NCBI RefSeq assembly: GCF_000316665.1
Contig: NC_019678.1
Coordinates: 3,162,001 to 3,226,000 of the forward strand
Direction of reading: 5' to 3'
Source: Rivularia sp. PCC 7116
GTDB taxonomy: Bacteria > Cyanobacteriota > Cyanobacteriia > Cyanobacteriales > Nostocaceae
Length of the DNA: 64,000 bases
Shown here one piece after another: positions 29,758 to 38,696 of the stretch. The notes under the pieces were generated by a model. The model was given only the letters and a program-made list of their open reading frames with translations, had not been told where the DNA came from and ran no database searches. How positions within the stretch are numbered: the first letter of the stretch is position 1; each line of letters opens with the position of its first letter. Both the position numbers and the translations under genes were made by a program.

Positions 29758-31302
29758 ATGAGTAGGGTTTCTATTCAGGCAGTAATTGAACAGATGATGC
29801 ATCCAGGGCTTTATCCCCATGCAGTCTCTGAGCCAATACAGTTGATTCAAACTCACTGTTCTTATGTACTATTAACAGGTGATTACGCTTATAAACTGAA
29901 GAAGCCGGTAAATTTAGATTTCTTGGATTATTCTACGTTAGAGGGGCGCAAGTATTTTTGTGAAGAAGAATTAAGATTAAATCAAAAAGCAGCAGGCGAA
30001 ATTTATTTAGAAGTTGTTGCGATTACCTTTTCGGATAATAAGTATCAGTTTGGAGAAACGGGCGAAACTGTAGAGTATGCATTAAAAATGCGCCAGTTTC
30101 CTCAAGAAACGCTGTTTAGTGAAATGTTTGAGTCTGGGAAACTTGAAGAACAACATGTAGCAGAATTGGGAAAAGTAGTAGCCCAGTATCATCAAGGCGC
30201 TGCAACCAGCGACTATATCAGTTCTTTTGGAGAAGTATCTCAAGTGCGAGCCGCATTTGATGAAAATTACGAGCAAACAAAAAAATATATTGGTGTAGCT
30301 CAAACTCAGCAACAGCTTGATGAAACAAAATATTATACAGACAAGTTTTTTCGCGAACGCGCGGAGTTGTTTGAAAGTCGGATTGTCAACAAATCCATAC
30401 GAGAATGTCACGGTGATTTGCACTTGAGAAATATTTGTTTGTGGCATTCGCAAATCATGCTATTCGACTGTATTGAATTTAACGAGGCATTTCGTTATGT
30501 CGATGTTATTTATGATGTAGCATTCGTAATTATGGATTTAGAAGCGCGAAACCGCAAAGATTTAAGCAATATTTTTTTAAATAATTATATAGAACAAACA
30601 GGAGACTATAAAGGCGTGCAATTATTGCCTTTATACACCAGCCGACAAGCTTATGTGAGAGCAAAAGTAACTTCATTTTTACTTGACGATCCAGATGTAC
30701 CCCCCTGTGCAAAACAGCAAGCAAGTTCAACTGCTGCTAGTTACTACAAGCAAGCTTGGGAATATACCAAACCAACTCAAGGACAATTAATTTTAATGTC
30801 TGGTTTATCAGGTTCTGGTAAAAGTACTACAGCCCGGTACTTAGCTCAAAAAATTGCAGCCGTTCATTTGCGTTCGGATGCAGTTCGGAAGCATTTAGCA
30901 GGAATTCCCTTATTGCAAAAGGGAGGTGATGAATTATATACAGCACAAATGACTCAAAAAACTTATTCCAAGCTTATGGAATTAGGAATTATGTTAGCTC
31001 GTTTGGGTTTTGCAGTCATTTTGGATGCAAAATACGATAAGCAACAATTAAGAGGTAAGGTAATTGAAAAAGCAAATCAAAACCAAATACCCTGGAAAAT
31101 TGTTTACTGTACTGCACCAATGTCGGTGTTGCAAGAACGTATTCTCAAGCGTAAGGGTGATGTAGCAGATTCTACTGCCGATTTGCTACCATCACAAATG
31201 GAAGCAGCGGAACCATTTACCGACTTTGAAAAGTTATATCTTAAAATTTTAGATACAACTCAATCGCGAGATGCACAATTAAAGCAAGTAATTAGCCAAT
31301 AG
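29758..31302 (+). CDS. Fused aminoglycoside-phosphotransferase-like and AAA kinase protein
   Basis: A 514-residue two-domain protein. Residues 1-335 are an APH/choline-kinase-like fold with the catalytic loop CHGDLHLRNICLW (His at 218) and the metal-binding FDCIEFN. Residues 340-514 are a P-loop kinase (GLSGSGKSTTA, Lys 355; then a VILDAKYDKQQLRGK strand) of the zeta-toxin/gluconate-kinase-like class. This fusion is found widely in bacteria and is annotated as bifunctional APH/ATP-binding protein, but its substrate is unknown and antibiotic resistance should not be inferred. ATG start at 29758. A small membrane protein gene follows after 7 bases, so they are probably co-transcribed. Confidence 0.83.
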   Translation: MSRVSIQAVIEQMMHPGLYPHAVSEPIQLIQTHCSYVLLTGDYAYKLKKPVNLDFLDYSTLEGRKYFCEEELRLNQKAAGEIYLEVVAITFSDNKYQFGETGETVEYALKMRQFPQETLFSEMFESGKLEEQHVAELGKVVAQYHQGAATSDYISSFGEVSQVRAAFDENYEQTKKYIGVAQTQQQLDETKYYTDKFFRERAELFESRIVNKSIRECHGDLHLRNICLWHSQIMLFDCIEFNEAFRYVDVIYDVAFVIMDLEARNRKDLSNIFLNNYIEQTGDYKGVQLLPLYTSRQAYVRAKVTSFLLDDPDVPPCAKQQASSTAASYYKQAWEYTKPTQGQLILMSGLSGSGKSTTARYLAQKIAAVHLRSDAVRKHLAGIPLLQKGGDELYTAQMTQKTYSKLMELGIMLARLGFAVILDAKYDKQQLRGKVIEKANQNQIPWKIVYCTAPMSVLQERILKRKGDVADSTADLLPSQMEAAEPFTDFEKLYLKILDTTQSRDAQLKQVISQ

Positions 31303-31309
31303 CCGAATT

Positions 31310-31825
31310 ATGGCAAAAAAAAGTTTTGGTAATATTTTACCTGTCTCTCAAATCTTTATCTCTCAACTAATATTTGGAACGTTTTTGGCATTTATATTTT
31401 TCCTCTCTTCTGGAAGAGTGGAACTGAGTGTCTTCCTAGGAGTATTAGGTGGGTTAGGATTAGGTTTATTTACAACATCCACCAGAAGCGGTCCCCATCC
31501 CGAAACTGTAGCATCTTCCGATGGTGTAGATGCTGGGCTTAAATACTGGTTATTTTTCTTACTCAGCTTTTTACTTTTAGGCTACGAAGCACCCATAAGT
31601 ATTTTGCTTGGCGGATTAGCTGGTTTAAGCGGAGGCTTTATTTTTGCTTGGTGGGGAAGCAAGGAACCAACTGTTACTAAAGTATCAAGTCAGATTCAGC
31701 GAGATACAGATACTGAAGACGAGTTAGTTTCTCCTTCTCAGAGAATTAATTCGCAGCGATCTAGAAGACCTACCCGCCGTTACCGTCGAAATCGTGGAAT
31801 CAATATTAAGTTTTGGGAAAAGTAA
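31310..31825 (+). CDS. Hypothetical four-segment membrane protein
   Basis: 171 residues with hydrophobic stretches at about 12-35, 38-55, 78-97 and 100-115. A polar, Arg-rich cytoplasmic tail follows (QRSRRPTRRYRRNRG) that could bind nucleic acid or phospholipid. No family recognised. The very short gap to the APH/AAA fusion gene upstream suggests a shared function or at least shared transcription. ATG start. Confidence 0.6.
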   Translation: MAKKSFGNILPVSQIFISQLIFGTFLAFIFFLSSGRVELSVFLGVLGGLGLGLFTTSTRSGPHPETVASSDGVDAGLKYWLFFLLSFLLLGYEAPISILLGGLAGLSGGFIFAWWGSKEPTVTKVSSQIQRDTDTEDELVSPSQRINSQRSRRPTRRYRRNRGINIKFWEK

Positions 31826-32110
31826 CCGCAAGTTGGTTGTTAACAGTTAAGGGTTAGAAGTTAATCATTAAGAAGTAAAAGCAGTATTGCGAGCAGTTAT
31901 TCATTCAAAACTTGTATCTTGCTCTGCTTGTCAAAAACTGTTTGTTTGTAAAAGCTAGGTTATAAATTCAAAATTGACTTTGTGACAAACCAATTTTGAA
32001 GCTTTTTTGCTTCAAATAGCAGCAAGCAACTCATAATTATTATTTCTTGATTTTTAACTTCTAAATCCTAACTTATAACTTCTAACTAACTACTCATAAC
32101 TTACAGATTC

Positions 32111-32902
32111 ATGTTCTTATATCTTTCTAAACTATTACCCTTATTTTTCTATCCCCTTGGGTTTGCTTGTATTTGTAGTTTTTTAGCGTTTCTATTGATT
32201 TGGAAACGACCGCGCACGGCAGCGTTTTTTATTGCATTAGCATTATTTGTATTGCTTTTTAGCTCTAATGCTTGGGTTTCCCGGTTTCTAGTACGTTCTC
32301 TAGAATGGCAAAATATTCCATTGGCAGAAATTCCCCCAGCAGAAGCAATTGTAGTTTTGGGTGGTGCGACTAAATCTGCTTACGAACCGCGAACAAATGT
32401 AGACTTAAGCGAAGCTGGGGATCGCGTTCTTTATGCGGCTCAACTTTACCGGCAAGAAAAAGCGCCTTTAATTATTGTTAGTGGTGGTCGTATAGATTGG
32501 CGGGGTGGTGGTACACCAGAATCAGAAGATATTGCCAAATTACTTGTATTTATGGGGGTTAAACAGCAAGATATTTTACAAGATCCCGATTCACTTAATA
32601 CTTATCAAAACGCTGTAAATGTTAAAAAGATTCTTTTAGAGCGTAATATAGACCGGGTAATATTAGTAACATCAGCGATGCACATGCCGCGTTCCTTAGC
32701 AATTTTCAAACATCAAGAGATTGAGGCTATTCCCGCGCCTACCGATTTTTTAATTGCTGAAGGTGAAATTAAAGAATTAGCTAGCACTCCTAAAGGAGCA
32801 ATTTTAAATATTTTGCCAGACAGCAAAAATCTCGATAATTTTACTATTGCTTTGAAAGAATATATTGGTATGGTTATATATCGTTTGCGAGGTTGGGTTT
32901 GA
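32111..32902 (+). CDS. YdcF/ElyC (DUF218) family envelope protein
   Basis: DUF218 proteins such as ElyC and SanA are membrane-anchored and affect envelope and peptidoglycan integrity. The 263-residue protein has two N-terminal membrane segments (about 8-30 and 35-52), then the DUF218 domain. The domain shows AIVVLGGATKSAYEP, AGDRVLYAAQLYRQEKAPLIIVSGG, NTYQNAVNVKKILLERNI, VTSAMHMPRSLAIFKHQEI and IPAPTDFL. It looks complete. The upstream spacer of about 285 bases includes an inverted repeat with a T-rich loop at about 31994. ATG start. Confidence 0.88.
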   Translation: MFLYLSKLLPLFFYPLGFACICSFLAFLLIWKRPRTAAFFIALALFVLLFSSNAWVSRFLVRSLEWQNIPLAEIPPAEAIVVLGGATKSAYEPRTNVDLSEAGDRVLYAAQLYRQEKAPLIIVSGGRIDWRGGGTPESEDIAKLLVFMGVKQQDILQDPDSLNTYQNAVNVKKILLERNIDRVILVTSAMHMPRSLAIFKHQEIEAIPAPTDFLIAEGEIKELASTPKGAILNILPDSKNLDNFTIALKEYIGMVIYRLRGWV

Positions 32903-32904
32903 TT

Positions 32905-32975
32905 AAGTTAACAGTGAACAGTTAACAGTTACCAGTGGGTTAATAGTAACCACTTAGCAGCAAGCAGTTATCTAA
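32905..32975. repeat. ACAGTTA heptamer repeats
   Basis: AACAGTGAACAGTTAACAGTTACCAGT-like degenerate heptamers (shown in part) behind the ydcF-like gene. Confidence 0.5.
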
Positions 32976-33005
32976 CAATTAGGCTAACAATTAAGTTTTA
33001 TAAAT

Positions 33006-33230
33006 ATGTCTCAAGAATTACAAAGAATAGTTCCATCTGGTTCATATCAAATAGAAGAAACTATTGCTGTTAATGAAACTACACATAAATTCTACCGAGA
33101 AGTTGAAGTGCGCTCGGAATTTAGTCGTTATTGTCAATGGTATTATGATACGGCTAAAAGTAATCGTGAAGAACTGAAAAAAATGCGCGGCGAACTGAAC
33201 ATATTTCATTGGTTTCGCCGCAGAAGCTAA
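33006..33230 (+). CDS. Small conserved hypothetical protein
   Basis: 74 residues, soluble and charged, with a helical C-terminal half (YYDTAKSNREELKKMRGEL) ending FHWFRRRS. It converges with ftrV with only seven bases between the stop codons, which supports its being a real gene. Aromatic residues near the end could mediate protein contacts. No family recognised. Confidence 0.6.
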   Translation: MSQELQRIVPSGSYQIEETIAVNETTHKFYREVEVRSEFSRYCQWYYDTAKSNREELKKMRGELNIFHWFRRRS

Positions 33231-33237
33231 ATTTGGG

Positions 33238-33507
33238 TTATGAGATTTTTTCTAGCTCTGTAGTACGTAAGTGAGCTTTAAACTTTTTAGTAAACTGCAC
33301 TTGAATGGGTAGGTTTGCACTAACCGGTCTTCCTTGCCATTCGGTAGCAATATTAAATACTTCCCCTTCTAAGCCTTTGATATCAAAAGCCTCACCGCGA
33401 TGTTCGGGGTGATGATAAATTACTACAGATTCAACTACACGCACGCGATCGCCAACATTCATATCACTATTTGCATCTAATTTTTGGTTTTCCACAACTG
33501 TCGTCAC
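33238..33507 (-). CDS. ftrV: Ferredoxin-thioredoxin reductase, variable chain
   Basis: FtrV pairs with the catalytic Fe-S chain FtrC to reduce thioredoxin from photosynthetic ferredoxin. The sequence MNVGDRVRVVESVVIYHHPE, then EWQGRPVSANLPIQVQFTKKF and KAHLRTTELE, is the SH3-like variable chain. The ORF begins at a GTG (33507) with AGGGA about 8 bases upstream, giving 89 residues. The ATG at 33462 gives the 74-residue form beginning MNVGDR, which is the usual length in cyanobacteria. Both starts are possible. The catalytic ftrC gene is not in the window. Confidence 0.9.
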   Translation of the reverse strand: MTTVVENQKLDANSDMNVGDRVRVVESVVIYHHPEHRGEAFDIKGLEGEVFNIATEWQGRPVSANLPIQVQFTKKFKAHLRTTELEKIS

Positions 33508-33774
33508 GGCTATCCCTCAATGAATTTGTTTTTTATCAAAATATAGACTGCTTGCCACCTTAAATTTTGTTTTAGCTTTAGTTTTAGCTTTATAAATGCG
33601 GTATAGAAGCCCAATACAAAACTCTTCTCACATGAAAGCAAGAGTTTCCATCTCTATATCTTCACTCCAAAAGTTTACTTTGGTCAACTAGTACAAAGGT
33701 GAAAGGTTAATAGTTGGGAGTAGCAGTTAGTAAGTAGTGAAGAACCTTTCGTCTTCTCGCCACTCCCTGTCTCT

Positions 33775-35706
33775 TCAATAAGGAGGACAAACTCCCTGCA
33801 CTTGCTCGGGAAGTTGCTTACAGGTTGTATTAAATGATTTAGGCTGAATTAGCCACCATGCAAGCAATCCTAATGCTGTACCTGCGATTAATAGCAGTAA
33901 TACTATGAATAGTAATACTAATGGATTGCGCGATCGCTTTTTCTCTACGGGTGCCGAATCATTGACTGCAACGGGTTCATCATCGGAAAGTCTTAAGTCT
34001 AATAGCGCTTGGGAACTTTCTGCTAATTCTTGTTCTTTTTGTTCTTCTTCTGGCAATACTTCTATATCAGATGCTTTAGGACTTACTATTGCTAAATAAT
34101 CTGGAATAACGCGACAATGAGTAATTACTATCGAAATATTGTCATGTCCGTTTTTTTGATTGGCTAATTTAATCCAGGAATCAGCAGCTTCTTGGGGGGA
34201 AACTTCACCCGTTAATACCGGTAAAGCATAATCGCGCCAGTAATGTTCGACTAAATTGTTATCGCTTAAACCGTCGGAACACAATAGCAATATTCCATCT
34301 TCTTCTAAAATAAATCGTCTGACTTGGGGGTGAAGAAATTCACCTTCTTTGGTACCCAAAGCTTGAGTTAGGGCAGTAGCATCGGGACGTTGTAATGCCT
34401 TACGATACAGGCTACGTCCGTGAAGTACTTCTCGCTTGGCAACATCATCATCAACCGTGAGTAACTGACAATAGTTGCGAGTAATCCAATAAGCCCGACT
34501 ATCTCCAACGCTTGCTAAATAAAGTTCGCAGGCATTTTCCGAACGCCAATTAGCCGTAGTAGTTACACTTTGCGGTATCTGTACCGACATTACCAGCGTT
34601 GTAGCCATCCGCTCTCTTTTTTCACGTCTTTGCTGGTTATTAGCGTTACAGATTAAATTGTTTACCACTCGCAAGCTGGCTTCAATTTGCTGTTTTAATA
34701 AATCTGGGGATACGATTTCCGATTGCTGTGCGACTTCAGCAAGTAAAGCCTTAATTTGCAACTTCGCTGACTGTACGGCTAATGCGGAAGCAACTTCACC
34801 ACCTTCATGTCCGCCGATACCATCACATACAAGAGATACTTTGGGTAATAAAGAGTCTTCTTTAGCATCTTGAATTGCCGGAAAACAATTATCTTCGTTT
34901 CTGGTTAATTGTTCTCCTTTATCTGTAATTCCAAATACTTTCAAAGTTAAAGGTAATTCTGCTGCTGCTGATAGCAATATTTGGTTAAGTTTGGCTTCAA
35001 TAGCTTCAAAATCAACCACACCGCTACACATCTGCTTGACAAGTTTTTTTAATGGGCTGTTAACTTTTGTGTGAGAAATAGCCACAATTGGTTGCCAACA
35101 TTCTCCTAACAACTGTAAAGATGAGAGTACGGTGGGATTTTCGATAAGTTCGACTAAACGCACGCACCAGCCCTGTACGCGCAAATTTTCTGGAACTAAT
35201 AAACTACCCGCAACCCCCAAGTCAGATAAAGGTTTCCATAATTCTAGAATTTGCCACAACCAGTAAACTTGTCTGACAGCAGTTGCATGTTCCCATATAT
35301 CGGTAATTGCCGGATGCAGGCTGCCTTTCTCGTTAATAGGTGCATTTTCTAGCAATAGGATTTGATCTTCACTGTCTTGAGGCAAGCGTGTAAAACCGTA
35401 GACATGAGGAACATGCAACTGATATTGATGTAAACGTAAATAGGGCAGAACATCTATCGGTAATTTTTCTTGTGTTTCAGGTACAACTATGGGTTGAGTA
35501 TCCAGCCAAATTTGAGGTGAAATGACTTCATAGCGAGAAGCAATCTTTTCTCCTGGCTCCAAATTATATTTTTTAGAATCTACTGCCCAAACATATCTGT
35601 AAACCAAAGGTGTAAAACAATTGGCGCAAAGGCGATTGCCTACAGTATTAATAGGATCGGTACAGTGGGGATTCGTACAATAAACTATCCTTTGAGTAGA
35701 AATCAT
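33775..35706 (-). CDS. PP2C-type Ser/Thr phosphatase with zinc ribbon and C-terminal membrane anchor
   Basis: A 643-residue protein in three parts. The N-terminus has a zinc-ribbon-like pattern (CTNPHC...CANC, residues about 9-33) followed by a degenerate, helical region to about residue 250. The PP2C domain (about 260-505) has the metal-binding motifs VCDGIGGHEGGEVAS, ASVGDSRAYWI, LLLCSDGLSDN and GHDNISIVI, so it should be active. A Glu-rich linker leads to a single C-terminal membrane segment (LVLLFIVLLLLIAGTALGLL) and a short outer tail with two Cys. The middle region may be a vestigial kinase-like or FHA-like domain; I cannot tell which. Target unknown. Confidence 0.88.
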   Translation of the reverse strand: MISTQRIVYCTNPHCTDPINTVGNRLCANCFTPLVYRYVWAVDSKKYNLEPGEKIASRYEVISPQIWLDTQPIVVPETQEKLPIDVLPYLRLHQYQLHVPHVYGFTRLPQDSEDQILLLENAPINEKGSLHPAITDIWEHATAVRQVYWLWQILELWKPLSDLGVAGSLLVPENLRVQGWCVRLVELIENPTVLSSLQLLGECWQPIVAISHTKVNSPLKKLVKQMCSGVVDFEAIEAKLNQILLSAAAELPLTLKVFGITDKGEQLTRNEDNCFPAIQDAKEDSLLPKVSLVCDGIGGHEGGEVASALAVQSAKLQIKALLAEVAQQSEIVSPDLLKQQIEASLRVVNNLICNANNQQRREKRERMATTLVMSVQIPQSVTTTANWRSENACELYLASVGDSRAYWITRNYCQLLTVDDDVAKREVLHGRSLYRKALQRPDATALTQALGTKEGEFLHPQVRRFILEEDGILLLCSDGLSDNNLVEHYWRDYALPVLTGEVSPQEAADSWIKLANQKNGHDNISIVITHCRVIPDYLAIVSPKASDIEVLPEEEQKEQELAESSQALLDLRLSDDEPVAVNDSAPVEKKRSRNPLVLLFIVLLLLIAGTALGLLAWWLIQPKSFNTTCKQLPEQVQGVCPPY

Positions 35707-36060
35707 CAGGTATAAATTCCATCAATTAAAATTAACACGTAAATTTAAGTGACATTTAGCAGCCAAAAAATTTTAGCTTCGACTAGACTAAGTGAGTATA
35801 CTTTTTACTAAAAGTTTTTTATTAGAAGTAATCAAAATTTACCGTAAAAAGAGCAACTTTAAATTTTTTAGCTTTCAGAAAATTTTATCCACGCAAGTGT
35901 ATTTAAATTTAGTACCGCGAAGCTTAATTAAATCTTGACTTTTGAAGTAATTAGAAAGCTTGCAGTTATAAATAATTACCTTTCATACTTGATAGTTGAG
36001 CCTTCTTTGTACTAGTCACTGCGAATCAATTTATCCTGAATGTAGATTTTAGGATGTTAT
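35707..36060. other. Divergent AT-rich intergenic region
   Basis: About 350 bases between the PP2C gene and nfeD-like gene, which diverge. Promoters for both are expected, but no convincing boxes, repeats or RNA genes were seen. Confidence 0.35.
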
Positions 36061-36495
36061 ATGCCCTTTACGACTTTAATTTGGCTGATAGCGGGAGCGT
36101 GTTTCTGTTTGTCGGAATTGTTTATTCCCACTGCTTTTGTCGCTTTTATGATGGGCATTAGCGCCTTTATAGTCGCGCTATTGTCTTTAACATTGGGAAT
36201 ACCTTTATGGCTGCAAGCATTTAGCTGGTTGCTACTTTCGGCATCATTAATATTGCTTACCCGTAAATATATTTCACCACCACGACGCAAATCAAAAATT
36301 CGGGATGCAGTTTCGGCGGAAACGATTACGGAAATACCAGCTGGTAGAACGGGACGAGTTTTATACGAAGGCAATTCTTGGCGAGCGCGGTGTGACGACG
36401 AACACGCTTTTATCGCTCCCTATCAAAGAGTTTACGTAGTTAGACGCGAAGGTACAACTTTGATTGTCATGCCCGAAAATATCTTGCATTCTTAG
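36061..36495 (+). CDS. NfeD-family membrane protein
   Basis: A 144-residue NfeD protein of the short type. Two to three membrane segments (about 3-22, 26-46 and 48-68) are followed by a soluble OB-fold domain (ETITEIPAGRTGRVLYEGNSWRARCDDE in two blocks; ending RREGTTLIVMPENI). Short NfeD proteins partner with SPFH/stomatin proteins, and exactly such a gene follows about 110 bases downstream on the same strand. It lacks the ClpP-like protease domain of long NfeD. ATG start. Confidence 0.85.
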   Translation: MPFTTLIWLIAGACFCLSELFIPTAFVAFMMGISAFIVALLSLTLGIPLWLQAFSWLLLSASLILLTRKYISPPRRKSKIRDAVSAETITEIPAGRTGRVLYEGNSWRARCDDEHAFIAPYQRVYVVRREGTTLIVMPENILHS

Positions 36496-36608
36496 TTCTC
36501 GTTAATTCAAGTATTTGATGTTGGTGTTTGATTTTCATGTTTGAGGTTGTTGTTTAATTTTCATGTTTGAAAAATATTCAAGAAAAACTAGGAGAAAATA
36601 AAAAGACA

Positions 36609-37580
36609 ATGGAACAATTATTTTTACTAATATCATTAGCTTTAGGTGGTTCTGCTTTAGCTGGCTCCGTGAAAATTATTAATCAAGGAAACGAAGCATT
36701 AGTCGAAAGATTGGGGAGCTACAACAATAAGTTAGAACCCGGACTTAACTTTATGATTCCTTTCTTTGATAGAGTTGTTTTCCGCGAAACTAATCGAGAG
36801 AAAGTTATTGATATTCCTCCCCAAAAATGTATTACCCGCGATAACGTAGCCATTGAAGTTGACGCTGTAGTTTATTGGCGCATTGTTGATATGGAGAAAG
36901 CTTACTACAAAGTAGAAAATCTCCAAGCAGCAATGGTGAATTTGGTATTGACTCAAATTCGTTCGGAAATGGGACAATTAGAACTCGACCAAACTTTTAC
37001 TGCTCGTACCGAAGTTAATGAAACTTTATTACGGGATTTGGACATTGCCACAGATCCTTGGGGTGTAAAAGTCACCCGTGTAGAATTGCGCGATATTATT
37101 CCTTCCAAAGCAGTACAAGACTCAATGGAATTACAAATGTCCGCAGAAAGAAAAAAACGGGCAGCAATTTTGACATCAGAAGGTGAAAGAGAATCAGCGG
37201 TAAATAGTTCCAGGGGTAGAGCAGAAGCGCAAGTTTTGGAAGCAGAAGCCAACCAAAAAGCCGTAATTTTACAGGCAGAAGCACAAAAAGAAGCTACCGT
37301 ACTTAAAGCGCAAGCAGAACGCGAGCAGCAAATACTCAAAGCTCATGCGATTGCTCAATCATCAGACATTCTCGCTCAAAAAATGAAAGATAATCCTAAA
37401 GCCCAGCAAGCATTAGAAGTATTGTTAGCTTTGGGTTACTTAGAGATGGGAGCATCAATCGGACAAAGCGAAAGCGCCAAAGTCATGTTTATGGACCCCC
37501 GGACAATTCCCGGAACTTTAGAAGGTATACGTTCTATCGTCTCTGAAGCCCAGGTTGATGGGGTGAATGGTAATGGGTAG
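36609..37580 (+). CDS. SPFH/stomatin-like (paraslipin) protein
   Basis: A 323-residue membrane-anchored SPFH protein. It has an N-terminal membrane segment ([16 protein letters not shown]), the band-7 domain ([65 protein letters not shown]) and a long Ala/Glu/Lys-rich coiled coil (about 195-265; [19 protein letters not shown]). Such proteins form large ring or cage oligomers on membranes and act with NfeD in quality control, matching the gene before it. The ATG at 36609 is chosen; a TTG at 36567 would add 14 unsupported residues. Confidence 0.9.
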   Translation: MEQLFLLISLALGGSALAGSVKIINQGNEALVERLGSYNNKLEPGLNFMIPFFDRVVFRETNREKVIDIPPQKCITRDNVAIEVDAVVYWRIVDMEKAYYKVENLQAAMVNLVLTQIRSEMGQLELDQTFTARTEVNETLLRDLDIATDPWGVKVTRVELRDIIPSKAVQDSMELQMSAERKKRAAILTSEGERESAVNSSRGRAEAQVLEAEANQKAVILQAEAQKEATVLKAQAEREQQILKAHAIAQSSDILAQKMKDNPKAQQALEVLLALGYLEMGASIGQSESAKVMFMDPRTIPGTLEGIRSIVSEAQVDGVNGNG

Positions 37581-37594
37581 TGGGTAAATTGGGA

Positions 37595-37700
37595 GAGGGG
37601 GAAGAGGGGGAAAGGAGACAAGGGGACAAGAAGATAATTATTAACTCCTAACTCCTAACTCCTAACCCCTAACCACTAACTCCTAACCACTAACCACTAA
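37595..37700. repeat. Purine-rich tract and CTAACTC heptamers
   Basis: A GGGAGAGGGGGAAGAGG-type tract followed by about nine degenerate TAACTCC/TAACCAC units that run into the stop region of the Fur-family gene. Confidence 0.6.
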
Positions 37701-37703
37701 CAT

Positions 37704-38093
37704 TTAACAAGCTTCCGCCTGACATTTATCGCACAAACCGAAAAATTCTAAGGTGTGGTAGAAGATTTTAAAATTTTGGTTGGTTTCTAGTTCGGTTTCT
37801 AGTTGATGAACCGGACATTGTTCGATAGGAATTGACCTACCGCACTGCAAGCAAGTTAAATGATGTTTGTCTTGCTGCACTAAGTTATACAGCGCTTCAC
37901 CATTAGTTAAAGTTCTTACCTGAACTAATCCTTCGAGTTTTAAAGCTTCCAACGAACGATAAACTGTTGCTAAACCCATACTTTGATTGCTATTACGCAG
38001 TTCTATGTATAGATTTTGGGCGGAAATGCCTTGTTTGATGGATTTGAGCAAGTTTAAAATCCGCTCTTGGCTGCGGGTGCGTATGGGTTTCAT
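37704..38093 (-). CDS. zur: Fur-family metalloregulator, Zur-like (FurB type)
   Basis: Fur-family repressor of 129 residues with the winged-helix recognition helix in SMGLATVYRSLEALKLEGLV, a His-rich regulatory site (QQDKHHLTCLQCG), and two CxxC pairs (CLQC and CDKC) forming the structural zinc site. The sequence matches the cyanobacterial FurB branch, shown in Anabaena to be the zinc regulator Zur, better than FurA or the PerR-like FurC. This subgroup call is from memory of the family and less certain than the family itself. It diverges from purS across about 150 bases. Confidence 0.8.
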   Translation of the reverse strand: MKPIRTRSQERILNLLKSIKQGISAQNLYIELRNSNQSMGLATVYRSLEALKLEGLVQVRTLTNGEALYNLVQQDKHHLTCLQCGRSIPIEQCPVHQLETELETNQNFKIFYHTLEFFGLCDKCQAEAC

Positions 38094-38241
38094 AAAATAT
38101 AACTATTTAAAATAACAGCAACGCTGGAAATTCTATTACTACGTCTACTTTTAATTTACTTGAATGAGAAGGAGAATATCATTTCCCTTTAGTCACCTCA
38201 GAAAGATATAGTATACCCAGAGCAGCATTGGGTGAGATTAA

Positions 38242-38520
38242 GTGCCAATTAAGTACAAAGCTAAAATTTTTGTAACTCTTCGTCCTTCTGTTTTAGATCC
38301 TGCTGGTGTAGCAGTACAATCCGGGTTGAAGCAGATGGAATACAACAATGTCGAACAAGTAAGAATTGGAAAATATATCGAATTGACGATTACCGCTGAT
38401 TCCGAGAATTCAGCCCGTCAAGACTTAGACAAAATATGCGACCAAATGTTAGCAAATCCCGTGATTGAAAACTATCGCTTCGAGTTAACTGAAGTGGAAT
38501 CTGTTATTGGGGCAGTTTGA
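38242..38520 (+). CDS. purS: Phosphoribosylformylglycinamidine synthase subunit PurS
   Basis: PurS bridges PurQ and PurL in the FGAM synthase complex of purine synthesis. The 92-residue protein has the signatures AKIFVTLRPSVLDPAGVAVQ, VEQVRIGKYIELTI and the C-terminal CDQMLANPVIENYRFEL. The start codon is GTG at 38242, with GGGTGAG about 8 bases upstream. purQ follows on the same strand, but the gap of 176 bases is unusually large and filled with repeats. Confidence 0.94.
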   Translation: MPIKYKAKIFVTLRPSVLDPAGVAVQSGLKQMEYNNVEQVRIGKYIELTITADSENSARQDLDKICDQMLANPVIENYRFELTEVESVIGAV

Positions 38521-38690
38521 ACAGTGAACAGCGAACAGTGAACAGTGAGCAGTCAGAAATTGGGTATTGGGCATAGGGCATGGGACATTGGTAATTGGAT
38601 TTCTTCCTCTCCCCCTCCCCTCTCTTCCCCCTCTTCCCCCTCTTCCCCCTCTCCCTCTATACCTTTAACCTTTGACCTTTAACCTTTAAC
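38521..38690. repeat. Heptamer and pyrimidine-rich repeats between purS and purQ
   Basis: AACAGTGAACAGCGAACAG-type heptamers (38521-38555), ATTGGGC units, a pyrimidine tract of repeated TCTTCCCCC (38608-38660) and TTTAACC heptamers (38663-38690). All is transcribed if the pair remains an operon. Confidence 0.65.
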
Positions 38691-38696
38691 CTGATA

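Noticed and set aside
29758-31302. Aminoglycoside resistance gene
   Set aside because: The APH-like fold fused to a P-loop kinase is a general chromosomal family; nothing indicates antibiotic substrates.
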